Shown: positions 1-10,008 of the stretch, in pieces
Numbering within the stretch: position 1 is the stretch's first letter
Layout of the letters: each line of letters begins with the position of its first letter
Assembly (NCBI RefSeq): GCF_020520425.1
Contig: NC_079488.1
Coordinates: forward strand, 5,185,747 to 5,249,746
From: Spinacia oleracea
Lineage: Eukaryota; Streptophyta; Magnoliopsida; Caryophyllales; Amaranthaceae
Length of the DNA: 64,000 bases
Reading direction: 5' to 3'
Notes under the pieces: model-generated
What the model saw: only the letters and a program-made list of their open reading frames with translations
The model's database searches: none
What the model was told of the DNA's origin: nothing
Made by a program: the position numbers and the translations under genes

Positions 1-1853
1 TTTTTGGAAAAGGATCACATTTCCAAAATGGCAAGTGGGAGAAAAGTAGACCTCGAAGAAATTCGAGTCGAACAATAAACTCTAGAGAATGCTCAAGATG
101 ACATTCAAGATGAAACTCAGAGATCTTTAGAAGTATCTGGTGAGAATCATGGACCATCTAGAGATGTAACCCCGCGTAGATAGCAAAGATATAGATCTCA
201 ACCGGAAAGATACTTAGGTATTTTGACGAACGAGAGCTATGACGTTCTATTACTTGAAAGTGATGAACCTACGACTTAAAAACAAGCTATGACGAGCCCT
301 AGCTCCAAGAAATGGCAAGAAGCCATGCAATCTGAATTAGACTCCATGTCAGAAAACCAAGTTTGGGATTTGGTCAATTTGCTAGATGGCTACCAAGCCA
401 TAGGAAGCAAATGGGTTTTCAAACTGAAAAAGGACAAGGATGGGAAACTAGAAGTTTTCAAAGCTAGATTGGTTGCAAAAGGTTACAGGCAAGTCCACGG
501 TGTGGATTACGATGAAACTTTTTCACCAGTTGCAATGCTAAAGTCTATTCGGATAATGTTAGCAATCACTGCATATTACGATTACGAAATATGGCAGATG
601 GATGTCAAAACCTCTTTCTTAAACGGCGTTTTAACAGAAACTGTGTTCATGACACAACCTGAGGGTTTTGAGGATCCAAAGAATGCTAAAAAGGTATGCA
701 AGCTAAAGAAATCAATCTACGGATTGAAGCAGGCATCAAGGAGCTGGAATATACGTTTTGAACTTTTGATGAAGCAGTCAGTGACTTTGGTTTCATCAAG
801 AACGCAGACGAATCTTGTGTATACAAGAAGGTCAGTGGGAGAAAAATTGCTTTTCTAGTACTATATGTCGACGACATATTACTTATCGGAAATGACATTC
901 CTATGTTGAACTCTGTCAAGATTTGGCTTGGGAAATGTTTTTCGATGAAGGATCTAGGAGAAGCACAGTACATACTGGGCATCAAGATTTACAGAGATAG
1001 ATCTAAAAAGATGATTGGACTTAGTCAAAGCACTTATATCAATAAGGTGCTTGAAAGGTTCAAGATGGCAGACTCCAAGCGAGGCTACCTACCCATGTCT
1101 CATGGAATTACTCTAAGCAAGACTCAGTGCCCAAAAACACTTGATGAGCGTAGACGAATGAGTGGGATTCCATATGCATCATTGATTGGTTCAATAATGT
1201 ATGCTATGATATGTACACGCCCGGATGTTGCGCATGCACTCAGTGCTACGAGAAGATACCAGTCAGACCCAGGAGAAGCACATTGGACTGCTGCCAAGAA
1301 TATTCTGAAGTACCTGAAAAGGCACAAAGATGACTTCCTGGTATATGGTGGAGATGATGAATTAATTTTTAAAGGCTATACGGACGCAAGTTTCCAAACC
1401 GACAAGGATGATTTCAGATCACAGTCTGGGTTTGTCTTATGCCTCAACGGAGGTGGAGTAAGCTGGAAAAATGCTAAGCAAAGCACCATTGCGGATTCTA
1501 CAACTAAAGTGGAGTACATTGCTGCACATGAAGCAGCAAAGGAAGCTATATGGCTAAGGAAGTTCATAGGTGAACTTGGTGTAGTCCCCTCCATTAAAGG
1601 ACCAATAGCCCTATATTGTGATAATAACGGAGCTATTGCACAGGCAAAGGAGCCTAGACACCACCAAAGAGTCAAGCATGTACTTCGTAGATTTCACCTT
1701 CTACGAGAGTTCGTTGAAAGAAAAGAAGTCGAGATAAGAAAGATTGGAACTGATGACAACATCTCAGATCCATTGACTAAACCTCTGTCGCAGGCGAAGC
1801 ACAACTCGCACACTGCACCTATGGGAATCAAGCATATTGGAGAATGGCTTTGA
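1..1853 (+). pseudogene. Ty1/copia polyprotein remnant (integrase end, RT, RNase H), Angela/Tork-like
   Basis: Degenerate pol region of a copia retrotransposon that runs in from the left edge. Positions 1-288 hold stop-ridden remains of the linker between integrase and reverse transcriptase. The stretch 289-858 encodes the RT start, with the KARLVAKGY motif, the MDVKTSFLNG motif and the SIYGLKQA motif. A frameshift near 850 breaks the frame just before the catalytic YVDD-like box, which lies in another frame at about 866-885. From 903 to 1853 the frame continues with the RT thumb and an RNase H domain (YTDASF, then the ADSTTKVEYIA segment). Motif wording resembles the Angela/Tork branch, which is family knowledge rather than a search result. 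The frameshift makes the copy non-functional. Confidence 0.9.
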
Positions 1854-2717
1854 TATCCTTGTTTAATGTTTTAAAGTTTTAGAGTTTAATACTTTGTAAA
1901 ACAATATTGGTTAATCATTCACAATAAATGAATAAAATTCATTTTTCCATTTAATTTGTGGTTTATTAAATGATGAGTCCCTTCAATTTGACGAAATATT
2001 CAAGATAGACTGTCAGGACCAGTCCTGTGACTAAGAAATGTCTATCAAGTGAACTTGAATGTCAAAAGTTGAAAATGGTCCCTGGTCGGAGTTTTCTATA
2101 AAGACGGACGCATAGAAAACGTTAGACGACTAGAATGCAAGATGACTAGTAGTTCTGTTTCTTGAACTATGTGGACATGGCAATGTCATAATCATTTGCA
2201 TAGATACTTACTTTGGGAAGACTAGTATCGGAAAGACCTATGAAACTTTACTGTAAGAGATGAAAATCTGTCATAAGTAAATTTCATTAAAATTATTAGA
2301 CACTAAATCCTCAATACCTGAGTGATTTGAGATTACTTGTTTGAGAACTGGTTACTTTGACGTTGACCAACCGTCGCACCGTAAAAGGAGGCTATAAAGG
2401 CAACGCTCAGGTAATCACCTATCAAACGAAGTCTAATCTCAAGATCGCAAGATTGGGATTGTCCTCCCATAAATCGGGATGAGATGCTTAAAAGTTGTAC
2501 AAGGCCACTCGGAGAGCTAGAAACTGTGAAATGCATGGTCGTGCTCGGATGAATCATAGGCTATGATTATCTGTTTATTTGATCAATTGAACTCTGAAAC
2601 CGAGAAACACCTCTGGACATAATAAGGATGACAGCTCTTACCTTATGTTCAAGAGCAAGCATCGAGCGACAAAGGAATTAGGAAATGCACACTTGTCCCT
2701 AAGGACAAGTGGGAGAC
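1854..2717 (+). other. Non-coding 3' internal region and polypurine tract of the copia element
   Basis: About 860 bases separate the RNase H stop from the LTR and hold no credible reading frame. The last bases, around 2706-2717 (AAGTGGGAGAC), form a purine-rich tract directly before the LTR, as expected for the plus-strand primer site. A long non-coding spacer here is usual for Angela-type elements. Confidence 0.75.
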
Positions 2718-4113
2718 TGAAGGAAATAATGTCCTTGGTCCAAGTATGCATTTAATGTTAAGTCTAATAAATGTGGTTCAGTATTAATTAACAAGTTAAT
2801 AAATTCAGTGAGATCAAGTGAGCTGAATGCCTAGCTAGAGGCCGCTTCAGTTCAAGTGGAATTATGATATTAATCCACAGCTTACTCTTGACTGAACCCG
2901 TAGGGTCACACAAATAGTACGTAAATGGATCAAGTATTTAATGGCATTAAATACTCCATCTATGGATATTCGGAATCGACGGATCTTGGTTTCAGTGGGA
3001 GCTGAGATCGTCAAAGGCAAGTAAATGAATACTCCGGAAACGATGATATTGCCGGAAACGGAAATATGGATCGTATAGGAAATATAAATATTATCCAAGT
3101 CGTAGATGTTGCCGGAAACGGAAACATGGTACGTATCGGAAAATATTATCGGAAATGGAAATATTACCGGAATCAGAAATATTGCCGAAAACGGAAATAT
3201 TGTCAGAATCGGAAATATTATCAGAATCGGAAAATAATTCCGGAAACGGAAATATTAAATATTTGTTCGAAACGGAAATTAATTCCGGAATCGGAAATGT
3301 TAAATATTGTTCGTATCGGAAATGAATTCCGGAATCGGGAATTTAATCGGAAGCGTATCGTACGAATTAGCATCGGACGAGGCTTGCTAGACGAAGGCCC
3401 AGCACGAAGCCAGGCTGTCGCCCAGCAAGCCACACGCATCAAGCAAACACGCCAAGGCCTCGACCAGGCCCAGCGCAAGGCCAGGCCCAGCCAAGGCTTG
3501 GCGCGCGCGCACGTATCAAACAAATGGGCTGCGGGCAGTGGGCCTGTGCGCCGTGCGCTCAGCGTGGGCCGCGAGGCTTGCGCATGGGCGTGCAGTGCTC
3601 GTGCGGTGCGTGTGTACGTGCTATACGAATCCTAAAGCTATCGGAATTCGTGCATTGATTAAATCCTAATCCTAAAAGATTAAATTAATTATTTAGAGTT
3701 CTAAAAGGATTCTAATTAATTAATTAGTATTCTAACAGGATTCGAAATCCTTTCCATGGTTCTATAAATATATGCCTAGGGTCATAAATTTATACACTAG
3801 TTTTTCAACAAGTATTCATACAATAAAACAGTGATTTTTGAGCAGAAAATTCAGTCACATTCTTGCCCATAATTTGCCGAAAATTATACTTCAATCTTAA
3901 GGCGGATCCGGACGTGCTGTGGACTATCTACGGAGGGACGACACTTGGAGTCCTAAAGACTTGTTCTTGTTCGGTTCGGGCGCAGCTAGGGAGGGCACGC
4001 TACAAAGTGTATGCACCTAAATTATGCTAACTGATTATGTGTAAATAATATGTTTCCTGGCATTAAGGTTTTCCGCATGATTTATGTTTTGTCATATGTA
4101 TCATAACCTAACA
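2718..4113 (+). repeat. 3' LTR of the Angela-like copia element
   Basis: The LTR begins with TG directly after the polypurine tract (TGAAGGAAATAATG) and ends at CCTAACA, giving about 1.4 kb. It contains a TATA-like motif (TCTATAAATATA, near 3761). Between about 3040 and 3360 a degenerate GGAAACGGAAAT motif is reiterated. A GC-rich stretch follows at 3380-3620. The reading frames inside the LTR are by-products of this biased composition. The matching 5' LTR lies outside the window. Confidence 0.8.
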
Positions 4114-4404
4114 GAGTTGTATATATTAGTAATTAATTTATTAATTAAAATATCTATGTAGCACCTAAATAATTATCTACGTGGCAATCGATTATTTTTT
4201 AATTATTAGAGTGTTTGATTTTCGATGGAGTTGTATATATTAGGACTATATATTAATAATTAATTAATTAAAATATCTACGTGGAACTTGATTTTTTTAA
4301 TTCAAAAAGAAATTAGAAATCTTGTTTTTCATTTGCCTAAACCATTAGTAATCTTAGGTGGCGCTCTAATATTTCAACAAATATGCCTCCTTTATATATG
4401 TATA
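4114..4404. other. AT-rich spacer with a local duplication
   Basis: No gene is visible. The phrase GAGTTGTATATATTA followed by an AATTAATTAA-rich stretch occurs twice, at about 4114 and 4231, each followed by AAAATATCTA. This suggests a small local duplication or decayed repeat ends. Confidence 0.5.
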
Positions 4405-4513
4405 CTAGTATAGTACCCGTGCAATTGCACAGTTAGTAAACTTCAAATATTAAGCTCTTACTAATTTAAAATTGTAAATATTATTTTACTAAAGTGATGA
4501 TATGAAACTCATA

Positions 4514-4775
4514 CTCCATATATATGTTCCTAAATGTTCTTTCTATTTCATTTTGGCACATTTGCCAATGCATATTTTACATGGTTAATATATTTAATTA
4601 CATGTTATTAAAAATTATAAATTTTCACATTGTTAAAGTACTCATTGAGACGAATCAAATGAGATCCCACATGACTATATTTTTTCTTAGATATTATTAG
4701 TAATTCAAAAGATTCTCTTTAATTGTGAATAGTGTCAAAATTCCAAATGGGAAGAACATTAAAGAACGAAGGGAG
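4514..4775. mobile_element. Stowaway-like MITE
   Basis: Bounded by TA on both sides, with imperfect inverted ends (TACTCCATATAT on the left; GAACGAAGGGAGTA on the right, a variant of the CTCCCTCCGT terminus). Interior motifs (GACGAATCAAATGAGATCCC, GTGTCAAAATTCCAAAT) recur in inverted orientation at 5884-6134, showing a repeat family. Confidence 0.65.
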
Positions 4776-5883
4776 TACTGCAATTAAATTTACATAATTA
4801 CATATTATAAATAATTAATTTATATAGATGTGAAAGTTTTACGCTTTAATATTTACAACTTGTTAACCCAAAATTTCACTTCATAAATTTACATTAATAT
4901 CCACATTTCGATACTAATATAACTATTTGCATTATCATATTCGTTTAGTGTACATGGATTTTACGGGGTAGAGTATAAATATTTGCATTTTCTTATTGTA
5001 GAACTCGAAAAGATGTGATTGCATTAAATCTCAATTTTTATTTAGTAACCACCCAATCTGTGTGTATTTAGTTCGGGCTTGACATCTTATTTGATTATTT
5101 GAGTTTTTATAAAATTATAGAATTGATCGAAGTAAAAAACTAAAAAGTCATTGAGGATCATATTTTTAATTAATATGAAAATCGGTACACGCATGGTTGA
5201 CAAATCTAAATTATATTTGAATAAAACCTAAAATATACTTCGTACTTAATTTATCGATACGAGAGGGATTCAGTATGTTCGCCCCTGACCCGCACTATTA
5301 CGTATGTTTTTTTTTTATTGTATGTAATAGTTACAAATTAATATACACGGGAATGAATTATATAAGATAAGAAAATACTCTATCGAGTTTTTTTTATGAC
5401 AGTTGCTAAATTTATTCAACGCCTTAAAGTCTCAAACCTCAGTTGCAACACTTTCACCATATAGTCTAGATCCACCCGCCTAACTTATACCCGCCATCTG
5501 CTTCTCCACCCACCTTATTTGCTCGATTCACCATATAGTCCAGATTAATACTTGCTTTATCTACCAACTTTTTAAAAAATTTATCACAAAAATTAATTAA
5601 GCATACATACTATTCTTTTTGGCTATTGATCACCCTTAAATATGTTTATACTCTTAAATGTTAAGGATTTTTTTTCCAGTGCTAATTATATTTTTTAATA
5701 TAATTATTTTAAATTAGCAACATTATTGTTAGAGTACGTGTTTGCTTCACATAACTATGTTAAAATATTAAGTGTTCAATCTTGCAATGAGAACATTTAT
5801 TCCTTCCAATGGACAATAGTTTTTATCGTAATACTTACTAATCTGTAATTCTGTATTATTTAATCTTAGATAACATGTTAACA

Positions 5884-6134
5884 CTCCCATAATGATGTTC
5901 CAATTTAGAGTTTTGACACTATTTACAATTGAATACAATCTTTTAAATTATTTTCATTGCATAAGGAAAAACAGATTCATGTGGGGTCTTATTTGATTCG
6001 TCTCAATACATATTTTAATAATATCAAAATTTTATAATTTTACCTAATGTATAATTATAGCTATTAATGATACAAAATGTACATTGAAAAACGTGAAAAA
6101 TAAAAATTGGAATATCATTGTGAAGCGGAGAGAG
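5884..6134. mobile_element. Stowaway-like MITE, inverted sister of 4514-4775
   Basis: Shares interior blocks with the MITE at 4514-4775 on the opposite strand (GATTCGTCTCAATAC, TTTTGACACTATTTAC). Ends are degenerate (CACTCCCATAATG, GCGGAGAGAGTA). Confidence 0.6.
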
Positions 6135-6392
6135 TATTATTTAGATAATGCACTAATTTTCTTTTCACTTTTAGTTTAACCTGTTCCTTAACATTCTTTC
6201 AATGTTTTTCTTGAATCATTGTTTGTCAAGGTGTATCCCCTGTTATCCTATTCAACCCCAAATTATAGCACAACTACAATATCTCTCTTAATTCTAAAAA
6301 AGTACACACTTTTATACTATCCCTCCTCAATTAATGTTTCATAGTATGTATTGATAGAGTAAGTTGGTATAACTTCCCCTCAAAAAATAAAA

Positions 6393-6594
6393 AAGGTTGG
6401 TATAACTTATATTGGAGGAATAATTACTTTTTACAAAAGTATATTTGATGAATATATCAAAAGACAAATATTATATCAATTCATTAATTGCTAAGGTTGG
6501 TATAACTTATGAAATGGATGAATAATTATTTTTTACAAAAGTATATTTGATGAATATATCAAAAGAAAAATATTATATCAATTCATAAATTGCT
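6393..6594. repeat. Two-copy tandem duplication, unit about 100 bp
   Basis: Two adjacent near-identical copies begin AAGGTTGGTATAACTTAT at 6393 and 6493 and end ATTGCT. They differ by a few substitutions and a 2-base indel. Confidence 0.85.
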
Positions 6595-7097
6595 ACGTAC
6601 ATTATCCTTTTTATATTTTCTACTCGTAGAAAACATTATTGTTATGTTAATTACTTAATATCTCCTATTTAATTGTATTTACTACACACGTATTTACTTA
6701 GTTTGGTCCGCTATTCAGTAATTTATTGTTCACCGGGTTTTATTAAAAGTTCGTGTAAGTAATATAGATATAAATAGATAGAAATTTGTGATAGCTTAAT
6801 TTTGTTTATAGATATTTCCGGCGTATTATATAAGTTTCTCCAATCTAAATATATCCAATTATTCAATATAATGTGAGAACGATACGTGTCAGTTTTGTTT
6901 TTAGGGCCTCTCTTTTCATCTGTAATTCACCAAATATTCACTGTCAAAAAGTACCAAATAAATACTCATCTTGAAAATAATTACTTTTTCCCTCAAAAAA
7001 TTAAGAAAATAATTACTTTATATAAAAGCTCAACCGCATATATATAAAGTAATTTACTAACACACTATAAATAACTACCGAGTGTAAAACTATAAGA

Positions 7098-8538
7098 TCT
7101 CTATTCTATAAGCCAACAGGGGAGGGGTATTCCAGTAACACCACTTTTGGTGTCCCCAAACAAATATACTAAAATACCCTCTTATATTTCACTGTAAATC
7201 TAATTATTTATTATTTTAAAAAGTTGATTAAATACAGATTTTAAAAACTGAAAATAATAACAAATCGGGCAAACTTTTTGAGTGCCAGTATTTTTGGCTA
7301 ATTAATTGTTTAAACGTCAATCAATTCGCATTCAATAAGGAAATCTTAAGACCAAATTAGTAGTAAATTCCTAAAATCAAGGAGCAATAAAGGTATTAAA
7401 ACAACAATCATTTCACATTCAATCAGGAAATTAATCATACAAAACCGTAAAGAGCAGTAAATGCCTCAAATCAAAGGTAATAAAAGGCTAAACCTCCGGG
7501 AGGGTCAGAATTAAAAATTAGAAGTTTCCAAATCAATAATGGTGAGTATTTTAAAATTCCAATCGCAATATTTCAGCAGAGATTGAAGTTGTCGACTATA
7601 AAATTTAACAATTCCATCAAATTACAGCGAATTTGAGTACTGAGCTCAACAATTGAAAATTCGAAGAGAAGAAAAAAACTCCGGTACCTAGGAAACGTAC
7701 TGAGAATCATTTCCATTCTAATAGGAGAATCTGAAGGCGATTTGGAATGAACAAGATTGTGTGAACGCCTACGATCAGAGTAGAGAGAATCGTAGCCATG
7801 GATCGAGAGTTCATCTTCTTCGTCGTAATCATCGTGGACATCAAGAGAAATTTTATTTAGATTTTCTTTCAAATCAGCAATTGAACTCCACATCTTTCGA
7901 GTTCAATAAATCAATTCGATAATTCGGTGGCATGAAATTGGAAATGCGCTTGGGAATTGCAGGGGAGTTTGTTGATGGCTAAATCTGAAGGGAGAGGAAG
8001 TTGGGGTTTCGGTGGAGCAAAAGAGGTGAGATTAATATGTAGATGCCAAGGATTGAATTAGGTGAATTAGGTGTTTGATGTAGAGCCATTGAGATGCCAA
8101 TGACTGTATTAGGTGAATCAGGATGTTTCATTTTGCTTTTGTTCACCAAATAAAAAATGTTCTTTTTTTTTTATTAGGTTTATCTTTCCCCCAAACAAGT
8201 AATACTTTTGCAATTTATGTTCTACTAATTTAGTAAAAAGATATATTTTTAAATAGAGAAAAATTGATAATGGTGATTAGAAATATTAACGGTAGAAACG
8301 AAGATCAAGGTATACAAGATCGAAGGTCAAAATGGTGGGATAAAGAAAGACAACAAAGACAATCACTCACTCCAAACAAAAAGATCGCCAAAATACCAAA
8401 AGAAAGATTTCCTAGAGCCCAAGGTCGTGACCTCCGGACCAGATGATTTTTTAGTGCTTAATATTTGTTATGATTAGTTGTAACAAAACAATTTTAATTT
8501 TTAATAATTTCGCACGCATCGCGTGCATATAAGACTAG
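7098..8538 (+). mobile_element. Helitron carrying a golgin gene fragment
   Basis: Starts TCTCTATTCTATAAGCC after an A at 7097 and ends with the hairpin GCACGC-atc-GCGTGC at about 8511-8525, eight bases, then CTAG before T at 8539. These are Helitron termini with A/T target bases. The 1.44 kb body has no transposition genes. It contains the 5' part of a golgin-candidate gene on the opposite strand (7688-7893), its presumed 5' flank and part of the following intron. The 3' end is clear; the 5' end was chosen by the TC start and A/T target and is less certain. Confidence 0.6.
7688..7893 (-). pseudogene. Captured first exon of a golgin candidate 3/4-like gene (GRIP-related golgin)
   Basis: The frame opens MWSSIADLKENLNKIS and continues with an acidic stretch (DVHDDYDEEDEL) and the SIHGYDSL and SDRRRSH segments. 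This matches my knowledge of the N-terminus of plant golgin candidate 3/4 proteins (GDAP1 type), Golgi coiled-coil tethers recruited by ARF1 through a C-terminal GRAB domain. Here only about 68 residues remain. A plausible splice donor follows CCTAG at 7688 (next bases GTACC), and intron-like AT-rich sequence follows. No other exon is present. It lies inside the Helitron at 7098-8538, so it is a transduplicated fragment, not a working gene. The short open frame could still be transcribed. Confidence 0.7.
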
Positions 8539-8966
8539 TAAATATATATGTCAACATATAATTATATGCATCAAAAAGGAAGTAAGTTACCCGTATTTTA
8601 ATGATTCATAGGGTCATAACAATTAATGGGATACATTCCTAAATTAATCATGTAAATACAGTAATTAGTAGAATAATTTGGATACTATGACCTTATTAAA
8701 TCATCAATTGACTAAAATAATGTATCCCGTATACGACAATATTTAACAATTAAGTTGTTAATTTTATTTATTATTCTTTATGCAAAAGCATATAATAATT
8801 GTTTTTAAGTAATGGCATAATAAATAAGATAGTGTTGCCATAAAATAATTTATTTACATAAAGTTAATTCCTTTAATTAAGGCAGGACAAAAGAGCGGGA
8901 AATCTTTTAATGAGAGTGCGACATGTGGCAGCCGTGGTTTTAGGGACTTCTCTTTTAGTATAGATA

Positions 8967-9402
8967 CTAGATTAAATCCCGTGCACGCACGGATTTTGAT
9001 AATTTTTTTCACAAAATATTTAACTGAATATCTCACAAACTACTTCATAGTTATAACATTTTTAACATACTCGTTTAAATTTATTCATATAATATGCATA
9101 TTTAAATGCTAATATGATAATTTCACCAAAATATTGAGTGATATATTTTTCATTATTAATATAGCAAATTGACTAAAATATCAACAATTTAGAATAATTA
9201 TTATTACGCCGTATATATTATTGGCATAATTTATAAACTAAATTTTATTTCTTATACATAAATAGTTTTTTTTAAATAAGGTAGAATAAATATAAAATTA
9301 AACAGATACACTTTTTTTGGGAAAGTGATTTTGGCGGGAAAAAATCGCACCAGGAATTGACACGTGTCATTCCTGGTGTCTCTTTTAGTATATAGTAATA
9401 GA
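8967..9402 (-). mobile_element. Small non-autonomous Helitron (minus strand)
   Basis: On the minus strand it starts TCTATTACTATATACTAAAAGAGAC at about 9402 and ends at 8967 with the hairpin CCGTGCGTGCACGG followed by GATTTAAT and CTAG before T. Its length is about 436 bp, with no coding capacity. The 5' end sits in a GATA microsatellite, so it could shift by four-base steps. Its 3' end lies two bases from the 5' end of the 4405-8964 element. Confidence 0.65.
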
Positions 9403-10008
9403 TAGATAGATAGATATAGAAGATTAGATTATGATTGATTGCATTTAATTATTTAACACTATATATTCATAAGATTTATTTTACCAAAAATCTTGTTAAA
9501 GTAAATTTAAAAGTAGAACTCGGATAATAATTTGGCTCGGAAAATAATTTGGCTCGAATTGTTATCGAGTCAATTTGAGCCGAGCTCAAACTCGAACCCA
9601 AACAGTAGATCCATTAATCGAGCCGAATTCAAGCTCAAAATTAAAGTTCGAACCGAGCTCGAACCCGAACTCTACCCCGATATACTAATAGTTAAACCGG
9701 CCACAATTTTCTCATACATCCTTCCTTCTGGTAACTAACACCTCTTCACGCAACCACCGTAACAACTACTCCTCCCACCATCTGACCCTTCCCTCCACCG
9801 CCGGTCCACCGCAGCACCCACCTTTCTGGCAGCGGAGATATCCAGGGAGGGCGGAAGTGACGGAGATGTCGTTGAGTGATGACATCGCTGGGCAAAGGCG
9901 GCGGCACTAGTTAGCGAGGAGTTTCGGATAATGATCAGTTCAAAATCTATCCATTTGTTTACTTAATCAGTTCTAATTAATACCCAATTTTAGAGAGAAA
10001 TTGAAAAA
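9403..10008. other. PIG-X upstream region with a degenerate GAGCTCGAAC-rich repeat
   Basis: Positions 9520-9690 are dense in variants of GAGCCGAGCTCGAACCC, probably an eroded terminal part of a hAT-type MITE like those at 19123 and 60653. Positions 9740-9960 are less AT-rich and probably hold the promoter and 5' untranslated region of the gene starting at 10009. I could not place a TATA box with confidence. Confidence 0.5.

Larger units (their letters stand above)
4405..8964 (-). mobile_element. Helitron, composite, non-autonomous (minus strand)
   Basis: Read on the minus strand, the element starts TCTATACTAAAAGAGAAG at 8964 and ends at 4405 with the hairpin TGCAATTGCA, a CGGG run and terminal CTAG before a T. 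Insertion between A and T, a TC start, a 3' hairpin and a CTRR end are Helitron hallmarks. The 4.56 kb span has no Rep/helicase coding region. It contains two MITE copies, a 100-bp tandem duplication and a second Helitron at 7098-8538. The two ends could belong to different copies, because such ends are common nearby. Pairing them is inference. Confidence 0.5.

Noticed and set aside
3066-3635. A 189-codon open frame
   Set aside because: It lies inside the 3' LTR and its sequence is the translated GGAAACGGAAAT repeat plus the GC-rich block. No protein-like composition.
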